A DNA stretch of 64,000 nucleotides from Loripinus fragilis (taxonomy: Eukaryota > Mollusca > Bivalvia > Lucinida > Lucinidae), in NCBI GenBank assembly GCA_964019695.1, contig OZ026517.1:77851252-77915251 (forward strand), in the 5' to 3' direction. The notes under the pieces are model-generated. The model was not told the origin of the DNA. It saw only the letters and a list, made by a program, of their open reading frames with translations, and ran no database searches. Position 1 is the stretch's first letter. Each line of letters starts with the position of its first letter. Shown here one piece after another: positions 35,701-50,700 of the stretch. The position numbers and the translations under genes are program-made.

Positions 35701-38700
35701 GGCTTTAGTTATGAGTGCTTACAAAGTAATTAATTGTCTCATTTCTCAACCAAAACATATGTTGTGGGTATTCAAAAGAACCGTCGCAATGAGACGGTTC
35801 TTTTAAGCACCAAATAATAGATTAAATCTGATGTGTAAGAAAAATATTAACAATTTTACGCTCAACATCTGTGTTTATCTAGACTATGATTTATACAGTA
35901 TGCAGATATGATACACCTCAGTGCACAAGTCAACTGGATGAACTTGAAACATTACAGGTAATAGTCAAAAGTCATTGACAGCACACTTCTTTAGATGAAA
36001 CAATGTAATCTTCTCAACCCGAATTTTATGCAAAACGCATCACTTTCGTCTCAAGTTTTATGCCGGAAACATAATATTTACATGTATTTAGGTGAATACT
36101 CGACGACTCTTTGACTTTCTGTGAAATAAAATTTGGTCACAAAAAATACCCCCACTCCCTAAATCCTAAATCCCTGGCATAATTATGCAATATTTCCAAA
36201 ATATTTTTATTTTGCTAGGTGCACTAAATGTAAGGGTTTGATTTAAGCACAAAACTATAGTTGTCAGTTATGCGTTATTCTAGCCACAGGCTGTCAAAAT
36301 TTGGGCAGATTGAATAGGAAACTGTCCGAGGTCCTTTAATAACCACCAATTGTTTGATCACTTGGTCCACGTGTGTGAGTGACACTTGTGTGTTGTAAAA
36401 TTACATAATTGTCCGCGGTCGGCAAATTCTATTGATCTATTGTGTACAATTTCAAAGCGGGAACATGTCTATCTCTGTAAGTGACAGTTTGAGCTAATGT
36501 GTCATATTTGAGCAATCTATTGAGTATTAAGCCTGTCCGATGACTGCTTGTTTTAAATAAGGCTAAAGTATAATTTAATTGTTTCTTGAGCCAATTTTTG
36601 ATTTTTGAAAACAGATGCATCGTTTTATTTTAGGCACTGGACAGTTGTGCGTGTAAGGGTATTTTTGGACATTGGTCATGTCATGACAAAAGCTGATGAA
36701 AATTAAAACGTGCATGTACACTGTTGGGGCTTAAACATTGCCAAAATGTCAATATGAGCCGGGACATGTGATTTCCAACAATGTGGCATTTTGACAAGTG
36801 TAGACTTAGACGAGCCTGTGCAGCTTCCTTTTAAGCTTAAAAACTCCACAGATTATGTTCGTCAGTAGCTTAACATTCATAGAATATTCAAGGGACTAGT
36901 AAAGGCTCTGATCAGACTGCGCGTTTGCGCAGGCTGATCTCAGGCTTTGCTGGTCTCATATACCACGTTGTTGGAAATCCCATGCCACGGCTCAATTATG
37001 ACGACGTACGAAAGGGTAAAACCTGCGACCGCGGGACCAGTCGCCGATACATACTTATAACTGAAAAAGCTTTGTTTATTTTATTTTGCCTTAGAAAATG
37101 AAAGAAATGGCCATAATGTCGGGACTTCAGTGGTACCTGAAAATCGATTCTATTTTTCCCCTTTTTTATTCTTGTTTTTTTTTTAATTTCAATTCCCAAT
37201 GTCAATTGATTCTTGGAACAATTCATCCCGCAATTCATCAATGTAATTATATAATAGCTACCAATAACGATCTATTAATGGACGAGTTGAACGTAAGTTA
37301 TTTTGCCCCAAAATTGTGGCTATACATCATGATATGGTTACCTCGAACTACTGATAACTCGACACATTTTGCTCAGTCCCTTGAGATTCGAGGTATCGAG
37401 AGTAGACTGTAATTATGTAAACAGCTAGTGGTTTATCGATTTTAATACATGGTGCTATATTACTTCCAGACATGATGCCATGTGAATAATAGCAACATGA
37501 CTTACTTGTTATCTAAGGCCATGTAGACAGTCTTCAGAAAGTTTATGTCTGGTAGATTTTCATTGGTAGTTAATGTGTGGAAGTAAACAACAACATACTC
37601 CTTCTCTGCTATATGGTCCATCATCCTGATCAGGTATAACAGGGCCTAGAAAACATCATTATAACTCTTACAATAATGCAAATTAAATGCCACAGACTAC
37701 ATACCAACCCACAACACCAAGAGGAAGAGACATAAAACTCTAGCTACACGACAGATTACCAAACTTTGCTGTAAAAAATTTAGCAAATAGCAGAATCCCA
37801 CATATACTGCTCAACAAAAGTTGAGCACCGATAAATAAAGATTAATTCATGTGTGAGCAAATTATTTAAGAAATAGATCAGCTCTAGCAGTGAATTGGTG
37901 AGTAATAATTCACTGTTTGGAGGTCAGTTGTAAAGAAGATCAAATCACAACCTGAAGCTGATCTATTTCGATTCTGACACACAATAAACGACGAAAACAC
38001 ATTTGAAGTCTTCAGCCTCTTTCAACTTTCCGCCATTGCACTGAAGAACTCCCGCCAATAGTTAGATTGATTGCATACATTGACATGCATTTGTAGCATC
38101 TTTCAAGCGTAAAAACGGCATTACACCGTCTAACACCATAAATGTATCATTTTAAAGTAACAGATGATGTCAGCTAACATGCGCTTTCCTCACGCTTTCA
38201 AAACAGTGAATTATTGTTTGATATATCACGTTTTTCCCTATTGGCTCTATAGGCGAGGTGTGTTAGAGTTAAACGGATAAAATATCTGCTGAAATAATTA
38301 CTTTATATGTGTTAAAGTTAAGGAAAGCAAAGGGTGCAATTTAATTTGATTTATACTGCATCATTCATTGCGTAAAAAATGGAAGGGGTCAAAAAGTACT
38401 TCAACTGCATTATTCTCAATACAAAATTAATACAGCATTGGTTTATAAAGCCTTCATGCAGAGCGGCGTTAATCTGAATTCAAGGCTAACTGTAGGCGGT
38501 AACACTATCCATAGAAGACGTTTACAAATGATTGACTAAAAGAACTGTTCCGTGCTTGTGCTACCATAGCATCAAAAGCATTACTTGAACGCTTAATTCG
38601 GTTCGCTTAAAAGACATGAAATGTAAAAAGAGCATTTTAACCTCATAAAGGAATGCAGAAACATGACATAAACGAGAACCATTCTCTGACGTTTTTCATC

Positions 38701-41700
38701 ATTTTGAACCTTTTACTTTACGTTAGAATCGAAAGTATTAATTTTGGATGTAGGCTTGTATCCTTTACATGCGCATGACTTAAAATGTAATGTCAATATA
38801 CTTACGCCTAAGGAGATTACGTTTTGTCTGGCTGACACTTAAAAACATTCATTTTAAGATCCCCATACATGTTGATTTACACCAAATAAAATGTTTCATA
38901 TTCATAAAAACCTGGACGCGATTTTAAAATGCTAAACTTTTGTTAAGCAGTATAGTTAGAGGTTAGCAAATTTGACAAAAAATGGTGTTTCTACTCCAAT
39001 TTTACAGTATGACCCTAACTGATCTTACTGCAGCTGTGTCCACTGGTTATAGACTGTGCCTCAATTTTTTGTTTCGCTATAATCTAAAAATATAGCTAGA
39101 AATCATTTGTTTGTTTTATTTGATTCCTTATGTCCCAGTCAACAATTTTTCAGTTATGTCCAAAGGGGTCTTCCTGGGTTGAACCAGTACTAAGCAAGGA
39201 TTAATGAATCTTGCTCAAGGACACAACACAGTGATGATGGTGAGGCTCGAAACCCGCTACCCTTTTGGTCTAGGGGCCAAATCTCAAATTTTGAGTTCTG
39301 TTGCACCCCCCAGGAAGAAAAAATCGGTTACTATTTTCAGTCAGGGACATGTCTGGGGGCCTCAGAAACCCATGTTTTACTAAGTTTTCTGTGGTTAATT
39401 TTCTGTAAATGGCCTGTAATCACCGTTAACCCACAAACATCGAAAATAACATTACACAAAATACAAAACTAATAATATATTTTATAATAGTATCAATGAC
39501 TTTATTTGTGGTTTAAATGTTTAACATAGTCATAAAAATCAATTGCAGACATCTGTGAGATGTATTGCAACTGGCCAGCGTAACGTATGTTACATTTTAT
39601 ACGAAATTGCAGATAATGACTTTATAGATTGCATTTAAGAATGAACCATGTTCCCCAGCCACAGGAAGAGACACTTGGTAACTATTTTCAGTCTGGGACA
39701 TGTCTTGAGGTATTCGAAACCCATGTTTTACTACGTTTTCTTTGGTAATTTTCTGGAAATGGCCTGTAGTTAATGTTACCCTACTAACATTAAAAGTAGC
39801 AGTACACAAAATATAGGACTAATATGATGTTTTCAAAAGTATAAATGAAATTATTTGAAATTTACATTGTTTGAGCTAGTCATAAATATCAATTGCATAC
39901 ATGTGTGAGATGTAGTTCTGGTTGTCAAAGTTACTTATGTTACATTTTTACGAAATTGCAGATAATGACTTTATAGATTGCATATTAGAAAAAAAAACAT
40001 TTCCCCCAACCTTAAATGTGTATTAATGATCTCTATTCTATTAATGAATTTCCATTTTCACATATTTTAGGCTATTTGCAACTTTTAACTGGCAATAGAG
40101 GTTGAAAATAAATATTTAAGTTTGTTTATGAGCATGTCACTTCTAATATCGCGTAGAGATTTTCTATCTGACAATTTACATTGCATTGGAATGTACAATG
40201 TCTCCTTTACCACTTTCACGATGAAACGAAATAATAACTATAAACAAATTCAACTACGATGGATAGTCTGTTGCTGTTAATATATATCAGGTAACGTAGG
40301 TAACAACATTGCCCCTTGCATAAATGGATAAAAATACTAACTTAAAAGTGTGGAAAGTAAACTCATATTTTACCTGGGCCTGATAACAAGCCAGGCTTAG
40401 AATATATTTGAGTCTTCTCTCCACATATTATTTAAATATTTTCAATTATGGACAAATTATTCTAAATAAACACTTGATTGATTACTTTACTTTGATATGA
40501 CAGTTTACAGGTTTTTAATCAATGGTACATGACAATATGTATAGTATCTACTTCATAATTCAAATATTGGACTGAATGTTTTACTACGTTTCTTGTGGTC
40601 TGTTTAATTACTACGTTTCCTATTGTCAAAGTTTCAAAATAGGCTTGTAAAGTACGTTACCTAATAAATGAGGATAGAAAATTTGTAAGCTAATAAACAT
40701 ATTTATTAATTAATTTCACTACAGTTACAAGTCATTAACAGCTTCAAATATGTAAGAATTGAAATTTACAATTAAAATATATATCTACATTATGAATTTA
40801 AGGTTGGGGAACATGTTTGTTCTAAAATGCAATCTACAAAGTCATTATTTGCAATTAAGTATACAACATAACAGAAGTAACGCTGACGAGCAGAAACATA
40901 TTTCACAGATGCCTGCAATTGATGTTTCTGTCTAGCTCAAACCAGTAAAGCTAAAATAAGTTCATTGATACTATTAAAAATATCCTTCTAGGGAAGTGTG
41001 TCTTGAATGGCCTTTTGGTGACTAAGGCTCTTAACAAGGTTATTCACTGATATATACACATGCTATGGAAGAATCTGTCATTCATCATATTGCAGCAGCT
41101 AATAGCTTGAGTGTACATCCAGTCTATTATCAGTTAATCTGAGACCATGTCTATGTTTGGAGAAATTACATCACGAAATGTTTATCTAATACAAATTTAC
41201 ATTGCATTAGTTAGATGGCCTCCATGCTTGTACTTCAACAACAGCAGAATCTAGGGCGAAGATTTGGTACCAGTAAAATGCATTTAAGCCCCCTGCTAGC
41301 TTAGGCTGCTGTCCGTTCTAAGGCGGTGGTTCTGTTGTTGTTGACTTTTTGTTCATTGTTACTCCCATTGTGGGAGTCTGTAATTGTTATATGTTTTGTT
41401 GTACGTTACTTTATGTCCATTCTAGGATTGCAATCATCTTGATGGGGAAGAGAGAGCTGGTTGCTTTGCTTAATTTGTCTTCCTGGTGTCTCGTGATGGT
41501 TGAGCGACTCTTCCTCTCGATGCCACAGGGTTGTCTGCGGTTTGTGATTGTGGTATTTCCTGATCATACTCACTTACTATTTTTATATATTACAAACATA
41601 ATCAATTGGTTTAATGTCCTATTTGCTTGATGTAGAAAAATCCCTAAGGTCTGAAACTCGCCTGTCCTTACATATTAGCAATGCATCTGTGTTTTAACAG

Positions 41701-44700
41701 TGATTCGTTGCATATAAGGTTGGTCTTTACATTATAGTTATCTACTACACGTATAACCCAGTGCAATATGCAAGATTAGCTTGCACTTGTAATTTGTAAC
41801 ATATTCATAATTTGTAATCTTAATATGGCATTAGACTTAAAATAAAAACTGAATTACTTTCTTTTAACCAGAAACAGCCCTCAAACAATGTTAGTATTAA
41901 CAAATATATACAAGGATATGGGTGCAATGAGTCAGTTTATGACTAAAATTATGTTTACGAGCTGTTGTTTGCAGTATTGCTCACAATTTTTGATGGTTTT
42001 GCAAACAATAAGGCTATTTCAGTAAATCTTTGAAACCAACAAACTGAGCATAAGTCTCTTACCCCTCATGTGTAAACATGTATCAGTGTTACAAATAGCT
42101 CAACATCACACAAAGGTGTAAAAAAGAAAGAAAAAAGAACTTCCTTGTGATTAATGTAAGAAAGCTAACAGCTTCACGTGAGTTGTGGCACTACTTTTTC
42201 AACCGACACTCATTTGACAATTTACTCTGAGTGATTCAGAAATTCAAACCATGTTGTTGAATTACAGTGAGTCATGTTTATGATTAAAGCTTTAGAATAA
42301 CTCCTCAAAATGGACTTATAAAGCTTCACTAACAGAAAAAAAACATTTGCAATTAAGGTTAACATGAAATAGCTTTGTAATTAATGTTACCACGTAAAAT
42401 GCTTTTAAGTCTATGCGTGTCGCTCAGGTTGCTTTACGTCAAACTTTATTTGTTAACAAACAAATTAATGTCTTTTGAAATTTCTGTATATATAATAAGA
42501 TAATAAGCATTTTACAATATGATATAATGAAATTGTGTTCAACAAGAGAATAGACCATTGCAGTTGTTACATGCCTAGGGATACATTGATTTTTTGCAAA
42601 ATGTAATTGTCAACAGTGAAAATTAATGTATTAAGCACAAAAGAAAAAAAGTAAATGCTTGATCTACAAAGCATCAGGTACATTTTGGTATAAACCGTGA
42701 TTGATAGAGGAATTTTAGATTATAGCAAAATGCAGCCAAGACTTAAAATGTATTGTGTTTCTTCCTCAGGGTACCTTTGTTTGATCTACAGTCTGCGATT
42801 GTGACATTTTATGGTCATTCTCACTTGTTAGCAAACATAGTTTTTTCAGGCATGATAAAATACTTCTACTAGCAAAATGGAGCAAGTTATCGCAGGAAAA
42901 CATATTTAAGCTAAAATAATGACAGCGTGCTGTTACATATGTTATGGGCTTGACAAATATATGCATATAGTGTGACGGGTTAATATCTTGTAAAACAGTG
43001 AATCGTCAAATTTGACCAATTTGTTACCCATTTAACGAAGGCTCAGCCACAACTTTACTAGTTTTAAGATGTGGCCTCTGTGTAAAGTCGACAGAAAGCC
43101 ACTGCTCTGGAAGACACCCACACTATCCTCATGCCTTGCCACCAGATGCAGGAAATATTGCTTTTCTATTTAAATTTATTTACTGAGGTACGGTATATTC
43201 AGAAAAAAAAATATTTGAATCATAAAGTAAATATCAGGTTTTTTGCTATGAACCATTGATAAAAAAATCTGCAAATTACAATACATGTGTCAAAGTAACA
43301 GGATCAAACAAAATTACAAAACTCTCTTAGATTAGTGTTTATTTTAAATAATTTGTCTAATATTGAAGTTATTAAAATATGTGGAGAGTAGACTCTGCAT
43401 GTCGTCAGGCTTAGGTAAAAATATAAGTCTACTCTCCACAATTTTTAGTATATCCATTTATGCAAAACACCATTGTTGTTACCTACGTTACCTTATTTAT
43501 ATATTGACAGAAATTAAATGTCTATGGTAGTAAAACTTGTTTTTTATAACTGTTATTTCATTTCATTGTGACATAGATGAATGAAGATACTGTCAATTCC
43601 AATGCAATGAATATGGTTGAAATAGAAAATCTGTATGCCAGTAGAAATGTTTAAAGTTCTTGCCACCGCGTAAACAATGAAATGATATCTCATAATACTT
43701 CAGACCTTCATTAAGTTTTTTGGATGGCAATTTCGAATTCTAAAGAGGAAAAGTCCTCAAACTTTTTTTCCCTATGTTCAGCATTTTAAGACATTTAAAA
43801 TTTATTTTACTACAAATTATCTCCAGTTACAAATTATAAATAGATTCAAATATGGAAAAAATGGAAATTCATCATTAGAATAGGGATCTTTATCGCACAT
43901 TTAAGGTTAGGAACATGGTTTATTATAATATGCAATCTATACAGTTATTATCTGTAATTTCGTAAAAAATGTAACGTAAGTAACTCTGACGAGCAGAAAT
44001 ACATATTACAGATGTCTGCTATTGGTGTTTATGTCTAGCTTAAAACATGAAAAGCTCAAATAATTCCATTAATACTATTGTTAACTATCCTAGTATTCTT
44101 GTATTTTGTTTACTGCTATTTTCAAAATTAGGGTAACATTGATTACAGTTCGCTTACAAAAAACTAACAATAGAAAACTTATTAAAACATGGGTTCCTAT
44201 AGTCCCAAGACATGTCCAAGACTGAAAATAGTAACCAAGCTTCTCTTCCTGTGGCTGGGGAATATGGTGCATTGTTATATGCAATCTTTAAAGTCATTAT
44301 CTGCAACTTCGTATAAAATGTAACATACGTGACGCTGATGAGCGGTAAAACATCCCACAGATGTCTGCAATTAATGTTTATGACTCGATCAAACATTTAA
44401 ACCTCAAATAAATTCATTGATACTATCATAAGATATATTAATAGTCTTGTATTTTGTGTACTGCTATTTTCAATGTTTGTGGGGTAACGCTGATTACAGG
44501 CCATTTACAGAAAATTGACCACAGAAAACTTAGTAAAACATGGGTTTCTGAGGCCCCCAGACATGCCCCTGACTGAAAATAGTAACAAACTTTTTCTTCC
44601 TGGGGGGTGCAACAAACTCGCAAAATAGCCCATATATATCAGTTTGGCCCCTACACTATTTAATTTGATATGCAACATTACCACTTTCATAAAAGAAACA

Positions 44701-47700
44701 AAAAATTGACCCTTTGACCCGAACAAAGGGGTCGAAGGTGAGTGTAAGGACAGATATTTGCTTTCATGGTGCTCTATGCTAAATTCCCTTTAATTTGATA
44801 TGCAACATGACTACTCTCAGAAAAAAAATGGTTTGACCTTTTGACCCTGCCCCCCGGCCTTTAGACTAAGATCCTATTTGATATGTTTCATATCTATTGC
44901 TCCTCTGTCTGCATGCAAAATTTCAGCAAAAAATATTGACAACTGCCTTAGTTTTTGCGAAATTTAAATATTAAAAAAAATTGTTTGATTTACAAATACC
45001 AGTCACAATCAATATGGCGTTCATTAAATGTGTTGTTCAAAAACAGATCACTCTCACAAATGATTTCTAGCCTAATATATAACTGGCTGGAGGTCAGTCT
45101 TTAAACTGGATAAATCATGAGCGTGAAGTGTGAGTGATTTATAAACACACAACTGACAGACTGACAGTGATATATAAAACAACAATTCAATGCCAACACA
45201 AATCCATTTCGATTCTAAAACACAAAAAGATTGGAAATATGAACAATTTCTTCAACGTGTATAGGGATTCCACCATCTTAAAAAGAGCATTAGAATTTCT
45301 CATTAATCTTGCTTAGACTGAAAGGCGTATTTTTATGAACATTTTGAATGTTCACTAGTTGTAAAAACAATGTACAAAATCTAATGTTAATTTAACAAGG
45401 TTGTATATGATAGATGATGTCATAAATAGCAAATTGGCAGCCGAATGATGTCAAATTAGTCAATGCTGTACAGAACTTTCTGAAATTTGAGAAGGCTTTA
45501 TGAGACTTGTGGTTGAAAGGAGACCTGCTCAAAGCAAAGTCTCAGTGATTTTGATATAAAGTTGTTTAGATTGTCTAAACAATTGAAAGAATGCTTTGCA
45601 ATCCATGCGGTCTGAGACTCCCTATTACAGATGGAAACAAATTGAATTCTGTTGTGGCTAGTTTTTGCTTTTGTTGCTCCACCTGTTGTTGTGGTTTTAC
45701 AGTGTTTTCAGGGCTCATACAGAAAGGTTTGAGAAAAATTCAAGGACTTTTCAAGGACTTCTAAAGGACTTTCCTACAGTTTTTCAAGGTCTAAATATTA
45801 TGAATAAAATACAGATTTAAGTGCTAAAATTCTATTTCAGAAATGCTAGACTGAGATAATGAAGATATAAGTACTGGAGAATTAGTATAAAATCGTTGTG
45901 TCTTTATTTGGTGCAGCATATGCACAACAATTCTATACTGATTAAGGTCTCTATTAACTGTGCTAAGTCCTACAGAAAATAGTAGAATTCAAGGTCTTGT
46001 CATGGCTTTTGAGTGATTTTCCAGTACTTTTCAAGGCAGAATTAATTTTCAAGGACTTTTCAAGAAAGCCCTCTAAATTCAAGTACTTTTCAAGCCTGTG
46101 CGAACCCTGGTTTTGTGAACTTTCTCGTTAGGCAATTGTCTCACTGAGGAAGAGATCTAAAGAGCTGATGATTGGCTTATTTGTTCATGCTTGTACACAT
46201 GTTCTTGTGTTATTTCGTTTTGGGTGCCATTGATTAGCTGTGCCATTTCATGGTCATATTCACTTGATTTTAGTGATAAAGAAGTACCTTTTCCAGGTCT
46301 ATAGTGGCAGCTGGAAAGTTTTTCCCCACAAACACTACAACTGGTCTGCCAAGTCTGTCCTGTCCTGTCTGGTACATACAGCGCAGTGAAGCTATATCAA
46401 CTAGATCCTCTGTTTTAGCTCGCTTTAATAAACGCTCATATCTGTTGGGAAGAAACATAGTACTTACTATTCCTAGAAAACAATATACATAAGCAAGCCC
46501 TAATCCACAAAACACTTTTATTTGGAACCCTGGCCTTTATCAGAATCCTGAATGGTAAAATATAGCTCTTTACATTTATCAGTGAAACAGCCTGTGGTTT
46601 AGCCAAATAGAGCAGCATTCTTTTCTAAAAAGTTTATTACAAACAAGAATTAAAAAGATCTGAATAAAAAAGGTGAAAGTATATTTTCAGATGCTCAAGG
46701 GCAGCTAACTCTGTAGTCAATGATGGGATCTGACCGATCCATACTTTAATGTATGTCCTGATAACCTAGAAGGATTAAACAAGTAGCCCAATGAGCAACT
46801 ATCGCCCACCTGGGAGCCAGCATAATGTTTTAAGATACATTAATTTATGATGCTTAAAGGCAGGTAACTCTGAACTTGAAACAGTGACCAGGAATTAATT
46901 AAAAAACATAAGATATTATGCCAGTCCTGGTTATCTGCAAGTATTAAAAAGATCTCAATAAAAATGATGAAAGTATATTTTGAGATGCTCAAGGGCAGCT
47001 CACTCTGTAGTCAGTGATGGGATCTGACCGATCCATACTTTAATGTCTTTTGTGATAACCTTAAAGGATTTCAAATGAAAAATCAAGGCGCTAGAGTGGT
47101 TACAACATTATACAGCTATATTTTAGACGCTCAAGTGCAGCTAACTCTGTTTGCGTGTGGGGATACTCTAACTCATTCAAGCTTTTATGGGTGTCCTTGA
47201 TACCGGCAAAACTGAAGAAGATCCATTCAAAAACAAGCAAATTCAGAGAATTTATGTCCCCCGCCACTTTTTGTCTATATGAACTATCATGGAACAGCTT
47301 AAGTTCGCAGAACAGAAAACAGAAACAAAACCAAAGCATATCCATATCTTCAGGCCAAGACATAAGCACATACAGATGCTTCATAAAGAATTGTATAAAA
47401 CTGTAGGAGCTTTTGCACTCAAAGGTACTTCATATATATAGACATAGATAAGATATTGATAGCACTGACAGCGAAAAATGCTGGAAAAAAGATAAACGTT
47501 AAGCTGAGGTTTTATTTGATAAAATTAATCTGAGGATTATATCCAAACCATATGCATATCTTCAGACCATGAACAAAACACCAGTAAAATGGCTAAGTTC
47601 AACTTGTGAAAAAAGTGACAAAAATAATCTGAGGTTTATATCCAAACCACATGCATATCTTCAGACCATGACCAAAACACCAGTGAGGTTTCAAAAGAAT

Positions 47701-50700
47701 CAGTGTAAAAGTGTATTGATCAGAAACCACAATTAAGCCAAAATCTAAGTCAAAAAAAGGCCATAACTCGGTCATAATTTTGCGAATTACCCCCTTTATT
47801 GAGCTTGACCTGTATTTAATGATGATTGACCCTTCTGTAAAATTTAAATGAAACTTATGCATCGCTTTATGAGTTATCAATCGGAAACCAAAAGTGTGAC
47901 AACGCGGATGACGCTGACACCCGAGTCATGATCCCTATGTGTTGACAATGCTTCGAAGGCGACAAATTAAACTGACTCATAGCTTTAGAAAAGATGAGCA
48001 CCCAGACTGCTAGCTTTGTTATTTCTCCACAAAAACATGTGTTTTGGATACTCCCTGGAATGGTCTCTTTAAAACACTTCAATTAAGCACTGTAGCACCC
48101 GTTAATGTAAACGCTCCCGTTAGTGTAAACGTTTACAATAACGGGAGATATCGCTCCCGTTACTGTAAACAGGACCATGTTTACACTAAGCGGTGATAAT
48201 GCAGACCCAAAAATCAATATCAACCGTAAGTGTCAACATTATGAAAAAAATACAAGAGATGACAAGGTTGGGCGGTCGAAACCACCCCCGGTTTTAACCA
48301 GCGGTTTTAACCGGTTAAAACCGCCCTGGTCAATATGCCAAAAAGTGGTCAATACTGGTCAATACGAATTTGAGCGGTCGAATGAAAATTTTAAGTGACC
48401 GTTTAAATGGTGGATTGAGATATTAGGTAAGGTTTTATGTTATATTTATTAAAAAAAAAGAAGGCCCTTTTCACCTTAGCACTGACTTCTGCATTACAGT
48501 CCAGGCACCTAAAATGTATAGTCTTTTTATTATCATTAAGGGCAGAATAGAATACCCATAGAGCCTAATAGGGTCTTTTTTCATCATTTTGAGACAATTA
48601 CAGTAATTAATGACACTGGTAAAATTATTAACTTAACTGACAACAGCACATGACAGAATGACCACACTTTCACACCTCTATATTAACACAGATGCCAGTC
48701 AATTAGCCAATGCATTTTAAGCTCAGTGATTGGATAGGTCTTAAAAACTGGACACACCTTCTTCAGCCTGAGAGACATGTCCAGTGTTTTGACACTTTTG
48801 TTTGCCCTGGGGTAATTAACGTTGAAATTTAACTTCTTGATATATTGTTCAACATTTAGTGTTTTCTTTACAATTTTCACACCTTTGTCTTTTCAGGTGA
48901 GAAGCCAATTCAATTTACATTTTAACTAACAGAGCTAAGAGTAATTTGTACATGATGACCTCTTTAATGGTCAATTTGAAGTATTGATTGATTTCTTGTA
49001 CTTTATTTCATTTAATTAGACACCGATTTAAATATTTTTTGATTATGAAAAAGCTACAGTAGTTTTAAAATTTATTTGATTTCATTACTAGCATTTGCTC
49101 ACCCCCCTTTTTTTAATGGTCAATTGAAAATAAGTTAAAGTTTTAAGTCTGATCAGTTGTGGTAATGATTCAGTTTGATTGAGACGGAAGATCTAAAACT
49201 ATTGACATTTCATTTTTGGTTTGTTTTACTGCCTATTTAAATAATTAATAATACATTTTTAAAGCAATAGCAACTCATGAAACAAATTTTCAATTAAGCC
49301 TGTATTATCTTATATTGAAACTGTTTTAAGTCTGTTTATATCTAGTCCAGTAAAATGGAATAACTAATGCTAAGTATCTTCACATCAACCATGTTTTTTC
49401 AATCGACCAATTGACCACCAATCGACCAGTAATGACCGGTTAAAACCAGTAATGACCACTGGTCTGGTCAATATGCATATTGACCGGTCGATTGCCAACC
49501 TTGAGAGATGACCATTTATCGCAGACATATGAACCAACTTTTTGACATTGACTACTGGATTAAGACCAGTCTAACCTACTAAATTAAGTTCCAGTGATTT
49601 TACCTTATATCTTGATAACTATTTGAACCATGAATAGTGAGTAAGTGAGCAAGTGATTTATTATCTTGACCTGTGCATATCCAATATTGTAAAACAACAT
49701 ATGATCTAACTAGACAACACATATAAATATATGTAATCAAATGTCAGGAAAGTGACTGGGATGATTTGCATTTTCCGTTATACATAGTAAATCTACAAAT
49801 GCATATTTGGTTCATGCCAATTCCAAGGAATGCTCATAGGGGAATGAGGCACTTGTACTGCAAATGTGAAATCAGCGAATATTACAATGTAGACCCATGT
49901 AAGAGGCGATTAAGAGTAGTGTTGCATCGTAGTCTGTCCTGCTTACTTACATTCAAGCCGCAGTCTTTATCTACCGAAGTACTACCGGAGTGAATAATAC
50001 TCCAGTTCAATACAATAGAAAATGTAATGCTGACAATATGTGCATCTCACATAGACAGCTTAATAGTTTATGAGCATTTTGGTGGAAGTGGAGGGGAAAC
50101 TCCAAATATTGGAGATTTTGCTTGGTTGATCGTGATCAGACTCCTCCAAAGAGCAATGGGTATATGCCATTATCGAACGGTGACATTCAAGGGAGCGCTA
50201 AGGTATGTGTCTATTGGTAATTTCAGCTGCGCTCTCTACATCTGTGGTCTATTAAATTGTCCATATTTAAGTATATCTACAAATGCAGAATCGTACCACG
50301 CAAATATGACATTAGCATATAGTACAGACCCAAATGAGATGTAACCAGTGTGGAATCTCATTGGAGTCCGCCCTGTTTGTTAACATTAGAGCTTTTCTGT
50401 AAACTAGGAGATTGATACTTTGGGTGTTTTCCAATAACAGGCCAATTTAATATGTTAAAAATGATTAAATTTGCTTGTTAATGTGATACTTGATGATTGC
50501 AAATAAGTATGACCTGAATGTTGTCCTAAGATTAATACATGTCACTCTGACCTATATTTCATGGTTAAATAATTTTGCCTTATCTTTTTAAGGACCCAAA
50601 ATTCTATCATTAAACGAAAGGAAATAAAATCCAACACTGTTAACAAAAAGCGTTGATATCATACATATTATCATCACACGCTCCCGTTAGCATAAAAGTT

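Noticed and set aside
37098..37412. A 104-codon plus frame
   Set aside because: It lies in a Tc1-like element without transposase motifs and ends in the TIR.
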